Source: Synechococcus sp. RCC307 (GTDB taxonomy: Bacteria; Cyanobacteriota; Cyanobacteriia; PCC-6307; Cyanobiaceae). Taken from it: a DNA stretch of 64,000 nt. The stretch is taken from positions 1,359,105 to 1,423,104 of the forward strand of contig CT978603.1 of assembly GCA_000063525.1 (NCBI GenBank), given 5' to 3'. The position numbers were made by a program, and so were the translations under genes. Shown here one piece after another: positions 47,765 through 55,228 of the stretch. How positions within the stretch are numbered: position 1 is the first letter of the stretch; each line of letters starts with the position of its first letter. Under the pieces are notes generated by a model. It was given only the letters and a program-made list of their open reading frames with translations, was not told the DNA's origin and did no database searches.

Positions 47765-48793
47765 AAAGGGACCGCGGTTGCCGTTGTGATTCATGCCGGC
47801 AATCACTTCACGTTGCACCAATCCCTGGCGGCACACCTTGTTCCACTTGCTGAAGGGCAGCAGCGGCAGCCGGCCTGGGTAGGCAATGCGGCCAAAGGCC
47901 GCCACCGGGTCGCGGGTGCCCACCACCAAGGTGACCTGCTTGGTGCGCTCGAGCAGTTGGTTACCGCTGAAAACACCGCAGAAGGTGATGATCTGCACAG
48001 GCACCTTGCAAATGCTGCGCAGATAGTCGGCAACACCCATGGCCATCTCGCCACCGCCGCTGTAACCGAGGAGGACCAGCTCACTCCCTTGGCTGGGATC
48101 AAAGCCCTCTTCCGCCAAACGCAGGGTGATCTTGAGCGCCAGCTCGTAGTTGCGGATCGGGCCATAACGGCGATCCGATGAAATCCCCACCTTGATCACG
48201 TTGTTGGCCTGCACCAGCACCGCCGCCAGCAACTGCACAAAGCCGTTGGGGTGGTGCTCCTGCCAGTGGAAGAGGCGCCGCCAAAACCAAGCACTGCCGC
48301 TGTCATCAGCCAAGGCAACGGGCAGGAACGTGTAGGTCTCGAGATCACGCACCAATCGGTGGTCATCAGCCAGGCGTTGCTTGAGCTCCTCGAGAAAGGC
48401 ACTCACCCGAGGCGGGTGATCTTTCTCCTGCTGATGGATGCCATCGAGATAAATCACAAAGCGGCGCACCTGCTGGCCGCCCTCATGGCGGGCATTGGCT
48501 TGCAACAACTCAGCTGGCTGGGGGATGCCCTCCAGCCAGCCCTCCCAAAAGGCGTATTGGCTGACGACCGAATAGATCCCCGTGAGCGGGATCAGGATCA
48601 AGAAGAACAGGCCAATGCCAATCCCCACCTGGCGCAGGATGCTGAGGCTGAGCAGATCACGCAGCAACGCCTCCATGCGACTGACGCCCACCAGGGCAAT
48701 CACCACCGCCAAGACCAACACCACCACCAACCCGCGCCAATTGGCACGGTGGCGATGCACTTGGCTTTGGATGTGGGGAGCAGAGGTGCCCAT
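47693..48793 (-). CDS. Membrane-anchored alpha/beta hydrolase-like protein
   Basis: 366 residues. Two N-terminal membrane segments (RGLVVVLVLAVVIALVGV and QVGIGIGLFFLILIPLTGIY) precede a soluble domain with the nucleophile elbow LLGYSGGG near residue 245, VVGTRDPVAAFG where the catalytic Asp is expected, and IAGMNHNG near the end for the His. This fits a serine hydrolase or lipase anchored in the membrane, but the family is not named. Adjacent membrane-protein genes at 48797 and 49332 have the same orientation. Confidence 0.75.
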   Translation of the reverse strand: MGTSAPHIQSQVHRHRANWRGLVVVLVLAVVIALVGVSRMEALLRDLLSLSILRQVGIGIGLFFLILIPLTGIYSVVSQYAFWEGWLEGIPQPAELLQANARHEGGQQVRRFVIYLDGIHQQEKDHPPRVSAFLEELKQRLADDHRLVRDLETYTFLPVALADDSGSAWFWRRLFHWQEHHPNGFVQLLAAVLVQANNVIKVGISSDRRYGPIRNYELALKITLRLAEEGFDPSQGSELVLLGYSGGGEMAMGVADYLRSICKVPVQIITFCGVFSGNQLLERTKQVTLVVGTRDPVAAFGRIAYPGRLPLLPFSKWNKVCRQGLVQREVIAGMNHNGNRGPFSERYRGDVVGRVLDVLRQTERAG

Positions 48794-48796
48794 GGC

Positions 48797-49339
48797 TCAA
48801 GCCCTGAACTCAGAGGCGAGGCGGTCGTAGCTGCGGCGCCAGCTGGAGCGGAACAGCAAGGCAATCAGCACTAGGGCCACCACATACCCGGGGGTAACCA
48901 GCGGCACCACCTCCGCATAGGGAAGACCAAAGCGCAAATGCACCAGGGTGATCACGTTGAGATGGATCAAAACCCAGATTGCGATAGCGATCAAATCGCT
49001 CACATAAGGAGCGGCCACCAACACATAGAAGAGGCCTGGGGCCAAGGCGCCGCCGATGGCATTGAAAAACTGCTTGGGCTCCACCAACAGCTGGGTGTGG
49101 AGCGCAATCAACACCATGTTGATGAAGCTGGCGATCAGCAGAGCCGCCGCCAACACCAAGGAATCAAGCAGTACATGAAACAGGATTTGGCGGGGTTTTA
49201 AACGATTCGCCAGCAGCGAGAAAACGTGCGATAGCGAAAAGGAAAACCCCACCAACACCACGAGCACCAGCCCTGTGTGGGCTTCTGGCAGAGAGACAAC
49301 GGTGTTCTCAACCAGCTGCTCGAGCCGCTGTTCAAGCAT
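48797..49339 (-). CDS. Conserved cyanobacterial integral membrane protein
   Basis: 180 residues, about five membrane segments (LVLVVLVGFSFSLSHVFSLL, LDSLVLAAALLIASFINMVL, APGLFYVLVAAPYVSDLIAI, AIAIWVLIHLNVITLVHLRF, and a last one near the end). There is an amphipathic N-terminal segment and a basic tail. It has a Yip1-like distribution of segments, but I cannot assign it. The ATG overlaps the stop of the DUF6629 gene upstream by 8 bases, suggesting coupling. Confidence 0.72.
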   Translation of the reverse strand: MLEQRLEQLVENTVVSLPEAHTGLVLVVLVGFSFSLSHVFSLLANRLKPRQILFHVLLDSLVLAAALLIASFINMVLIALHTQLLVEPKQFFNAIGGALAPGLFYVLVAAPYVSDLIAIAIWVLIHLNVITLVHLRFGLPYAEVVPLVTPGYVVALVLIALLFRSSWRRSYDRLASEFRA

Positions 49340-50015
49340 GCTTCAGGCGAGGGCGGTTGATGATCCAGAGGATGAAGATCGACAGCACAGCGCAGTAGAA
49401 GCACCAGACCGAGTTGAAGGCCTGGGAATGGGTGAACCAGGTCAGGAAGATGGAGATGAAGATCAAGACTCCAAACATCTTCACGCCTTTGTCTTTGAGG
49501 GCCACCAACGGCAAGACAATGAAGCCCCAGTAGACGAGTTGCCCCAAAGGCTCGGTGTTGACGAAGTTGTGCCAGATGGTGTCGACGTTGTAGACGATGC
49601 GCCCAGCTTCAACGGCTGGCTGGACCAATTCTGGGTGGAAAAAGACGGGTATGTAGAAGCCAATCCCCAAAATCGAGGCGACGATCCAGACCCATTTCAA
49701 GCGCTTCTGCAAGGCTTCCGTGTCCGTCGCCTTGCTGATGCTGTAAGCGCAGAAGGGAATCCAGACCATCCAGAAGCAGTAGGCAAAGAAGAGGAAACCT
49801 CTTGCCGTGATGGTGCCGAGAGGCTCCAGGCCGCCGTTATCGAGGGCGATCCACTGCAGGCCTTCAACAAATTGCTGCGTGCCGAAAAAAGCTGGCGTCA
49901 TGGCCAATGGCGCATAGGCCTTTTGATCGGTTGTACGCGCGATGTGAGTGCCGTAGAAGCCGATCGGCACCAAGACGGCAGCCGCCGTGAAGCTGGCGGA
50001 AGCAGAAAAACACAT
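49332..50015 (-). CDS. Multi-pass membrane protein (DUF6629 family)
   Basis: 227 residues with about seven membrane segments. It starts MCFSASASFTAAAVLVPIG, the signature N-terminus of DUF6629, and includes LAMTPAFFGTQQFVEGLQWI and YCFWMVWIPFCAYSI. There is a GNC-free HxxxH arrangement (THSQAFNSVWCFYCA). Function unknown; homologues occur in cyanobacteria and other bacteria. Its 3' end overlaps the next membrane protein gene. The 82 bases upstream, before the lipase-like gene, have nothing recognisable beyond a probable promoter. Confidence 0.8.
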   Translation of the reverse strand: MCFSASASFTAAAVLVPIGFYGTHIARTTDQKAYAPLAMTPAFFGTQQFVEGLQWIALDNGGLEPLGTITARGFLFFAYCFWMVWIPFCAYSISKATDTEALQKRLKWVWIVASILGIGFYIPVFFHPELVQPAVEAGRIVYNVDTIWHNFVNTEPLGQLVYWGFIVLPLVALKDKGVKMFGVLIFISIFLTWFTHSQAFNSVWCFYCAVLSIFILWIINRPRLKHA

Positions 50016-50097
50016 AGCAGGACTGTCTTCGCATCCAAGCTAGTGAGGGCCTGCAATTGGGCTAGTTCTGCTCCAATTTCTTAAAGCTCAATGTGAA

Positions 50098-50727
50098 TCA
50101 CCCCTGGAGCAGATGGGCGCTCACCGGCACCAACGAGCGCGGCGACTGGATGAGCTCGCGGTGGTTCCACACCGGCAGCCGCACGATCGGCCCCACCGGC
50201 AACACCCCGGTCCAGGCCGGGATCACCATCAAATCCCAAGGGCAATAGAAGCTGATGCAGTCGATGCCTCGCAGCAGGGAGGGATCGCCATTGAGTTGGC
50301 GCAACAGCGCGCTGCCCACCTTCATATCGGCCACACCTGGCACCAAGGCGCGTGGCCATGGCTGGGCCACCAAGGTGCCGTTTTGTGGGCTGCCGAGGCT
50401 GAGAAACCGACGGGTGCGCCGGTGGCCTCCATAGAGCTGCAGCCAGGTGCGCGAGATCACCGCCCCCATCGAAAAGCCCAGCAGGTCGATGGTTTGATCC
50501 GGACCAAAGGCCTCATCAATGGCCAGCTCCAAATCCTGGGCCAAGGTTGTCAGCGGCGTGAAGCCCAGCTTGTGGGGCAGATGGGGCGCCAAGATCGGCG
50601 CTGGCCAATCCTCTAAATACTGGCGTAAACGCCGAAACACATTGGGGGTGTCCCACAGGCCATGCACGAGCACCAGCGGTGGCTTGGGGGACATCAAGGA
50701 GGCGCCTCGCATCCTCAGTGTCGTCAT
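50098..50727 (-). CDS. Lipase-like alpha/beta hydrolase
   Basis: 209 residues (198 if started at the ATG at 50694, MSPKPPLVLVHG, which fits family starts better). Alpha/beta hydrolase with oxyanion segment PLVLVHGLWDTPNVFRRL, nucleophile elbow LLGFSMGAV, FLSLGSPQNGTLVA, and a catalytic-triad aspartate region YCPWDLMVI. The final histidine may be the one in VWNHRELI. Relatives are annotated as esterases or triacylglycerol lipases. It is divergent from the cytochrome gene (41 bases apart). Confidence 0.85.
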   Translation of the reverse strand: MTTLRMRGASLMSPKPPLVLVHGLWDTPNVFRRLRQYLEDWPAPILAPHLPHKLGFTPLTTLAQDLELAIDEAFGPDQTIDLLGFSMGAVISRTWLQLYGGHRRTRRFLSLGSPQNGTLVAQPWPRALVPGVADMKVGSALLRQLNGDPSLLRGIDCISFYCPWDLMVIPAWTGVLPVGPIVRLPVWNHRELIQSPRSLVPVSAHLLQG

Positions 50728-50768
50728 AGGAGCAGACTGACGCCAACTTCTGACCGGGGCTGGAGCAG

Positions 50769-51089
50769 ATGAAGTGGCTGGTTGGCTTTCTGCTGATGCT
50801 TGGGCTCTGGATGGCTCCAGCGCCAGTCCATGCCGCCGCCGATGGCGCTGCCCTGTTTGAAGCCCATTGCGTGGGTTGCCACCTCAATGGCGGCAACATC
50901 ATTCGCCGCGGCAAAACGCTGAAGCTCAAAGCCCTCGAGCGCAATGGAATTGAAGGCCCACTAGAGATCGCGATGATCGCGACCGAAGGGCGCGGTCAAA
51001 TGAGTGCCTATGGCGAAGTGCTTGGCGAGGAAGGCGCTGATGCCGTTGCTGAATTCATCTGGCAACAAGCGCAAGAAGGCTGGTCCTAG
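50769..51089 (+). CDS. Cytochrome c6-like protein (c6B/c6C group)
   Basis: 106 residues: signal peptide ending in PVHA, then a small class I cytochrome c with the haem site CVGCH (Cys34, Cys37, His38) and axial Met in GRGQMSA (about 78). NGGNIIRRGKTLKLKALERNG in outline resembles the low-potential c6B/c6C group more than the plastocyanin-replacing PetJ. It would act in the thylakoid lumen or periplasm. Start at ATG 50769 behind GGAG. The stop overlaps the convergent YciI-like gene by 4 bases. Confidence 0.87.
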   Translation: MKWLVGFLLMLGLWMAPAPVHAAADGAALFEAHCVGCHLNGGNIIRRGKTLKLKALERNGIEGPLEIAMIATEGRGQMSAYGEVLGEEGADAVAEFIWQQAQEGWS

Positions 51090-51358
51090 AACGCCTGAAT
51101 CCAGGGATAGACCTCAACGGCGGTCCAGATGCCGTTACGCCAGTAGACGTCTCCTTTAACGAGGCCTTCCACCTGCTCACGGCTCTCGGCCTCATAGATG
51201 CCGAACACGTGGGTGCTGCCTTCGGTTGGGCCCAAGGTCACCAAAATGCCGTCATCTTTGAGGCGCTGCAGCCCAGCCAGATGCTCCTCGCGGTAGGGGG
51301 CGCGCTTCTCAAGCGCGTTCTCGCAGTAGGTGCCCCAGAGGACAAAACGCATGGCCAA
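51086..51358 (-). CDS. YciI-like protein
   Basis: 90-residue protein with the small ferredoxin-like fold of the YciI family: MRFVLWGTYCENALEKRAPY, REEHLAGLQRLKDDGILVTLGP in outline, and the end segment LVKGDVYWRNGIWTAVEVYP. The conserved His (EEHL) and Asp (KGDVY) are present. Members are small enzymes or ligand-binding proteins (for example, dehydrochlorinase-like); the role here is unknown. It lies 26 bases downstream of trpA. Confidence 0.85.
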   Translation of the reverse strand: MAMRFVLWGTYCENALEKRAPYREEHLAGLQRLKDDGILVTLGPTEGSTHVFGIYEAESREQVEGLVKGDVYWRNGIWTAVEVYPWIQAF

Positions 51359-51384
51359 TTCGGTGCTGATTTGGAGCCTACGGC

Positions 51385-52206
51385 TCAGCTATCGAGGGCA
51401 GCACGCAGCTCTGCGCAGAAGGCACCAGCTGTGGCCACCGGATCGCCGCCGTCGGCTTTGGCCTGGGCCATGCGCTTGACCAAGGCACTGCCCACAATCG
51501 CGCCATCAGCGCCCCAGCTGCGCACTTCAATGGCTTGCTGCGGGCCGGAGATGCCAAAGCCCACGGCCACTGGCGTGGGTCCCATGGCCTTGAGCTGCCC
51601 CACCAAACCAGCCACCCGCGATTCCATTTGCGCCCGCTCACCGGTGACACCAGTCACGCTCACCATGTAGGTGAAGCCGCGACTGGCGGCTGCAATGCGG
51701 GCCATGCGCTCAGCCGGGGTAGTGGGCGCCACCAGCAGCACCAGATCCAGCCCTTGGGCCGCGGCGATGGGGGAGAGCTTTTCGGCTTCCTCAAGCGGCA
51801 GATCAGGCACCACCAACCCTGCCGCTCCAGCGGCAGCCGCGTCAGCGCAGAAGCGCTCCATGCCCACATTCAGCAGTGGGTTGCTGTAGGTGAACAGCAC
51901 CAACGGCATGGTGAGCTCGCCCTTCAGCCCAGCCAACATCTCCAGCACCGAAGCAGGAGTGGTGCCGACCTCAAGGGCACGGCTGGCAGCGGCCTGGATC
52001 ACCGGGCCATCAGCCAGGGGATCGCTATAGGGAATCCCCAGCTCCACCAGATCAGCCCCATTGGCTTGCAGGGCCAATAAGGCCGCACTCGTGGTGGCCA
52101 GATCAGGATCACCCGCGGTGAGGAAAGGCATCAGCGCGCAACGGCCCTGCTGCTTGAGCCCAGCAAAGCGGCTGGAGATGGCAGTGGAGCCAGGGGCCAC
52201 GGTCAT
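51385..52206 (-). CDS. trpA: Tryptophan synthase alpha subunit
   Basis: 273 residues. It cleaves indole-3-glycerol phosphate to indole, which passes to TrpB. Motifs: [35 protein letters not shown] with the catalytic Glu, [12 protein letters not shown] with the catalytic Asp, [13 protein letters not shown] and [11 protein letters not shown]. ndhL and a DUF3007 gene lie upstream on the same strand, an order also known in other cyanobacteria. trpB is not in the window. Confidence 0.96.
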   Translation of the reverse strand: MTVAPGSTAISSRFAGLKQQGRCALMPFLTAGDPDLATTSAALLALQANGADLVELGIPYSDPLADGPVIQAAASRALEVGTTPASVLEMLAGLKGELTMPLVLFTYSNPLLNVGMERFCADAAAAGAAGLVVPDLPLEEAEKLSPIAAAQGLDLVLLVAPTTPAERMARIAAASRGFTYMVSVTGVTGERAQMESRVAGLVGQLKAMGPTPVAVGFGISGPQQAIEVRSWGADGAIVGSALVKRMAQAKADGGDPVATAGAFCAELRAALDS

Positions 52207-52236
52207 GGCAGCGGGCAGGGATTGCTGTGGCGCAGC

Positions 52237-52560
52237 CTATTTCTCCAGCTGACCCACCTCTTTGAGCAGGGCCTCCTGCTCCTCCGGGCTGAGGCTATTG
52301 AACTTCTCGCGCATCGCCTCGGTCTCCATGGCGTCGTAGGCGCTGCGGTAACGCCGGCGCTGCTCCATGAAGGTCATCTTTCCGGTGACCACACGGGTCA
52401 GGTAGGTGGCGGTCCAACCCACCACCACCACCAGCAACACCACCGAAGCGGCGATGCCGGCATCGAAATCTTCAAAACCAGCTGCCGAGAACCCCCAATA
52501 GCCCGCACCACCGAGCACGAAGACAGCCAGGGACAGCAGCAGCGCTTTAGCGCGCGTCAT
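52237..52560 (-). CDS. DUF3007 family membrane protein
   Basis: 107 residues with two membrane segments (KALLLSLAVFVLGGAGYWGF and ASVVLLVVVVGWTATYLTRV) and a charged C-terminal tail (MTFMEQRRRYRSAYDAMETE). It matches the cyanobacterial/plastid DUF3007 family. Known examples lie next to ndhL, as here (3 bases apart). A role in NDH-1 or thylakoid biogenesis is suggested by position only. Confidence 0.78.
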   Translation of the reverse strand: MTRAKALLLSLAVFVLGGAGYWGFSAAGFEDFDAGIAASVVLLVVVVGWTATYLTRVVTGKMTFMEQRRRYRSAYDAMETEAMREKFNSLSPEEQEALLKEVGQLEK

Positions 52561-52563
52561 TGC

Positions 52564-52815
52564 TCAGGCCTCCCCTTGTCCGGCCATGCGCAGGTTGATG
52601 AAGGGAGCAAACAAGATCAGGCCGGGAAAAAACAGGAACACCATGCCGTAAATGGCAGTGCGCTCGATCTTGCCCATCTGATGCCAGCGCTTGTTCATCC
52701 ACAGCAGCAGCGCCAAAGGCACCACGAGCAAATAGGCGCCACCTAAGGCTCCATAGGCCAGCAGCACTGGCAGGGCTTGATCAGGAAGCTGCGAGAGGAG
52801 CTGCTGGAACGGCAA
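52564..52815 (-). CDS. ndhL: NAD(P)H-quinone oxidoreductase subunit L
   Basis: 83 residues if started at TTG 52815. The protein has two membrane spans: [20 protein letters not shown], then [18 protein letters not shown] and [20 protein letters not shown], ending AGQGEA, all strongly NdhL-like. NdhL is a cyanobacterial NDH-1 membrane subunit needed for cyclic electron flow and CO2 uptake. The frame is open further upstream, but [10 protein letters not shown] there is translated from a tRNA gene and not real. No clear ribosome binding site was found, so the exact start is uncertain. Confidence 0.9.
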   Translation of the reverse strand: MPFQQLLSQLPDQALPVLLAYGALGGAYLLVVPLALLLWMNKRWHQMGKIERTAIYGMVFLFFPGLILFAPFINLRMAGQGEA

Positions 52816-52836
52816 GGAAACAACGGCAAAGAACAG

Positions 52837-52910
52837 TGCCCGTGGCGGGATTCGAACCCGCACTGGAGCGATTTTAAGTCGCCTATCTCTACCGGTTGGA
52901 TTACACGGGC
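52837..52910 (-). tRNA. tRNA-like gene, anticodon UAA (Leu), short variable arm
   Basis: On the minus strand a cloverleaf can be drawn: acceptor GCCCGTG (genome 52904-52910) with CACGGGC (52838-52844) and discriminator A. The anticodon stem GGCGA/TCGCT has loop CTTAAAA, so the anticodon is UAA. The T arm is GCGGG-TTCGAAT-CCCGC. The D-loop AACCGGTAGA resembles Leu/Ser tRNAs, but the variable region is only about 5 bases where leucine tRNAs have a long arm. CCA is not encoded. Total 74 nt. Isotype therefore uncertain; anticodon suggests Leu. Confidence 0.8.
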
Positions 52911-52938
52911 CGGCACCGCAGCATCATCGGACAAGGCG

Positions 52939-53484
52939 ATGAGCACACCGGTGGCCGAGGAACAGCTGCAGCGCTTTCTCCACAAAGTGGATCAACTCAA
53001 TGCCCTGGTGGCCCTGATCGATGCTGATCCCCAGCTACGCGCGCGCCTCGCTGGTTGCGACACCCACCGGCAGGTGGTGGATTTCGCCTCGACTTTGGGA
53101 CTGGAGATCGGCCGCCGCTGGGGCGAAAGCGATCCACCGGCGGCCAGTGAGCAACGCAACCTGCTGGCCAGCACCCCACCTCCGGTGGGCAGCGAACAGA
53201 TCGAAGTGCTGCTGGAGCAAGGCGAGCTGAAGCTGGAGCGCATTCATTCCTGCGCAGCCAGCACTCCAGAAGGCCAGTGGTATGACCAAGAGCAAGGGGA
53301 GTGGGTGGCTCTGCTGCAGGGCAGCGCCCAACTGCGCTTTGAAGATGAACCCCAGCCGCGGCAACTGCAGGCCGGCGACTGGCTCTGGATTGCCCCGCAC
53401 CGGCGCCACCGGGTTGAGGCCACCGATGGCGGGCGCGGCTGCCTCTGGTTAGCCCTGTTTTTGCCGCTTAACCTCTGCCCATGA
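52939..53484 (+). CDS. Nif11-like leader domain fused to a cupin domain
   Basis: 181 residues from ATG 52939. Residues about 8-65 (EEQLQRFLHKVDQLNALVAL through DTHRQVVDFASTLGLEIG) fit the Nif11 domain, known from nitrogen-fixation-linked proteins and from leader peptides of ribosomally made natural products. Residues about 95-180 form a cupin (IEVLLEQGELKLERIHSCAA, GEWVALLQGSAQLRFEDEPQ, LQAGDWLWIAPHRRHRVEAT). Nif11-cupin pairs are not leader peptides in an obvious way, since no cleavage motif or core is seen. The frame upstream of the ATG passes through the tRNA gene and is a shadow. The stop overlaps the next start by four bases. Confidence 0.83.
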   Translation: MSTPVAEEQLQRFLHKVDQLNALVALIDADPQLRARLAGCDTHRQVVDFASTLGLEIGRRWGESDPPAASEQRNLLASTPPPVGSEQIEVLLEQGELKLERIHSCAASTPEGQWYDQEQGEWVALLQGSAQLRFEDEPQPRQLQAGDWLWIAPHRRHRVEATDGGRGCLWLALFLPLNLCP

Positions 53485-53897
53485 AAATTTTGCTCAGCCT
53501 GCTGCTGCTGTTGGCCCCCACCGCGGCCTTGGCGCAGGAGCAGAAAAAGCCGCAAAGCATGCGCGATGCCGCGGATTCGTTCCGCATTTGCCGCACCATT
53601 CCCGAAGAGCGGCGTGATGAATCAGCTGGCCGCCGCGTGGCTCAGGCTTGGATTGATTCCGCACCCTCTGGCGCCGAAGAGCGCCTGCCGCGCCGCGAAT
53701 TGATGGAAGCGATGGTCAAGGCCTATGCCGCCTACATGGGCGAGCGCAAGGCCTATGGCGCCATCGGCTGCAGTGAAGGCATCTTGGATCGGGTTGAAAA
53801 CCAGAACTGGAGCAGCTTTCACCAGGGCATCCGTGAGGTGCTGATGAAGCAGGGCATGGGCGATCTGATGACGCCTGGAACACCCCCCGGGCAGTAA
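53481..53897 (+). CDS. Secreted hypothetical protein
   Basis: 138 residues with a signal peptide (MKILLSLLLLLAPTAALAQE). The mature part is charged and helical with two cysteines (FRICRTIP and AIGCSEG). No known family is recognised; the composition suggests a periplasmic or lumenal protein. It is coupled by a 4-base overlap with the Nif11-cupin gene. Confidence 0.7.
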   Translation: MKILLSLLLLLAPTAALAQEQKKPQSMRDAADSFRICRTIPEERRDESAGRRVAQAWIDSAPSGAEERLPRRELMEAMVKAYAAYMGERKAYGAIGCSEGILDRVENQNWSSFHQGIREVLMKQGMGDLMTPGTPPGQ

Positions 53898-53921
53898 ATT
53901 AAGGAAAGCTAAAGACGGTGA

Positions 53922-54125
53922 ATGGGGGTATCCCTCTCGCTAGGCACCATTCGACAGGATCTTGAGGCTGAGCGTCGTTGCAACAGCCTGGAACTGCTGG
54001 GTTTGCGGCCGCTGGTGAGCAAAGGAAGTTGTCACCCCAAACTGCAGCGACGCCTTGAAAACCGCCTAGCTGATCTGGAAGCGCGTCAGCGGGAGCTGGA
54101 ACGGATCCGGGCCCTGCTGCGCTGA
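53922..54125 (+). CDS. Small protein with C-terminal coiled coil (unknown)
   Basis: 67 residues beginning MGVSLSLGTIRQDLEAERRC. The second half is a basic amphipathic helix (LQRRLENRLADLEARQRELE). No family recognised. The ribosome binding site is weak. The last 40 bases overlap the end of the convergent psiE gene. It may be a real small gene, since the helix pattern is regular and the interval has no other candidate. Confidence 0.5.
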   Translation: MGVSLSLGTIRQDLEAERRCNSLELLGLRPLVSKGSCHPKLQRRLENRLADLEARQRELERIRALLR

Positions 54126-54553
54126 ATCAGCCAATAAGCAGCACAGAGTGCCAAACACGCCACCCCCAAACTGATCACCAAAAGCGGCTTGTCGACAGCC
54201 GCTGTCGGCTCGGGCATCACGATAATTTTGCGAGCCAAAGCGGTGATCGCCGTCGCCAAGACCAGCTCCACTTGGATGTGATGGTCTTTGAGATAGGCGG
54301 TGATGTTCTCGAGCACCTCAATGGCAATCAGCAGCTCAAGCACCTGGCCGAGGACCATCTCCAGCTCTGATACCAAAAAGGGGAACTGCGCAGGAGCAAC
54401 TTCCCAAGCCAGCACCGTCAACAGCTGCAGTGTGGCGGCGATGATCACGATGACCATGGCCACGGCCAACACCTTGGCCAGCACGCGCTGAAAGCGCAGC
54501 AAGCCTTGCTGGAAGACACTGTCGTCGCTCAACCAATTCTTGGGCCCATTCAC
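54086..54553 (-). CDS. PsiE family membrane protein
   Basis: 155 residues, four membrane segments (VLAKVLAVAMVIVIIAATLQ, QVLELLIAIEVLENITAYLK, VELVLATAITALARKIIVMP, PLLVISLGVACLALCAAYWL). The loop LKDHHIQVELVLATAITALA is typical of PsiE (phosphate-starvation-inducible E) proteins, whose function is unknown. No Pho box was identified upstream. Confidence 0.82.
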   Translation of the reverse strand: MNGPKNWLSDDSVFQQGLLRFQRVLAKVLAVAMVIVIIAATLQLLTVLAWEVAPAQFPFLVSELEMVLGQVLELLIAIEVLENITAYLKDHHIQVELVLATAITALARKIIVMPEPTAAVDKPLLVISLGVACLALCAAYWLIQRSRARIRSSSR

Positions 54554-54564
54554 AAGCTCAGACC

Positions 54565-54801
54565 TCAGTTACTGAAGGGCTCAAATTGGGGACGCGCACG
54601 CGTTTGCCCCGGCGGATTCACGATCTTGGTGTCACAGGTCACCGAACCATCAGCCGCCGTGACGCAGTTGCTTTCTTCGATACGGGTCTCTTTGCCCACA
54701 TCGGAACCGGGTCCAAGGATGTAGCTACCCGACTGGGCCATAGCTGCTGCCGGCAACAGCAGAGCAGCTGCAGCTCCAAGCAAGGCGAAACGAAGGGCCA
54801 T
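54565..54801 (-). CDS. Small secreted protein
   Basis: 78 residues from ATG 54801, with a signal peptide (MALRFALLGAAAALLLPAAA then MAQ). The mature peptide of about 55 residues has two cysteines (ESNCVTAADGSVTCDTKIVN) and a basic proline-rich end. No family recognised. The longer open frame upstream to 55065 covers the start of another gene and is not needed. Confidence 0.7.
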   Translation of the reverse strand: MALRFALLGAAAALLLPAAAMAQSGSYILGPGSDVGKETRIEESNCVTAADGSVTCDTKIVNPPGQTRARPQFEPFSN

Positions 54802-54844
54802 CACTGAGGCACAAACGATCGAGTCACTTTGCCTGAGACCCTCC

Positions 54845-55168
54845 TCAAGCGGCATCGCTTTGGATCGATTTGAGCAGCAAATCGAGCTGCGACATGTCGT
54901 CGTTATCCGCCGCACCGCCCTCCAGGAGCTCCGGTGCTCCGCTAGCCCATTGCGCCTCGATGGTGCACAAACGATCAGCCAAGGCTGTAACCCCGCCTTT
55001 CGAGACGGTGAGCTGCAGCTCTTGCAGCAACACCGGCATTCGAATCGATCCCGCCCGCAACGCACGGCGCAGATCGGCCTGGGTGCGGCCGCTGTGGCGC
55101 AGCCAATCTTTCAGGAATGACTCGAGCTGCTCGAGTTGATCAGGGTCGAGCCGTGTGCTGGGGGCCAT
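54845..55168 (-). CDS. Hypothetical protein, possible helix-turn-helix-like helical protein
   Basis: 107 residues from ATG 55168, which has AAGGGA closely upstream on the minus strand; a further in-frame start at 55228 is less likely. It is soluble and helical: LDPDQLEQLESFLKDWLRHS, GRTQADLRRALRAGSIRMPV, LLQELQLTVSKGGVTALADR. The middle part has the spacing of a short helix-turn-helix, but no family is recognised. The sigma factor gene ends 60 bases upstream on the same strand. Confidence 0.68.
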   Translation of the reverse strand: MAPSTRLDPDQLEQLESFLKDWLRHSGRTQADLRRALRAGSIRMPVLLQELQLTVSKGGVTALADRLCTIEAQWASGAPELLEGGAADNDDMSQLDLLLKSIQSDAA

Positions 55169-55228
55169 GGTCCCTTTGGAACCGCGATCCCTCCAGATTG
55201 GCATTACGAGCTGACAGGCTGAATCCAA

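Noticed and set aside
52816-52863. Upstream extension of ndhL beginning [10 protein letters not shown]
   Set aside because: This is translated from the tRNA T arm; such RIPPRA-like starts are a known artefact.
52777-52938. Upstream extension of the Nif11-cupin gene
   Set aside because: It reads through the tRNA on the opposite strand; the ATG at 52939 starts the domain properly.
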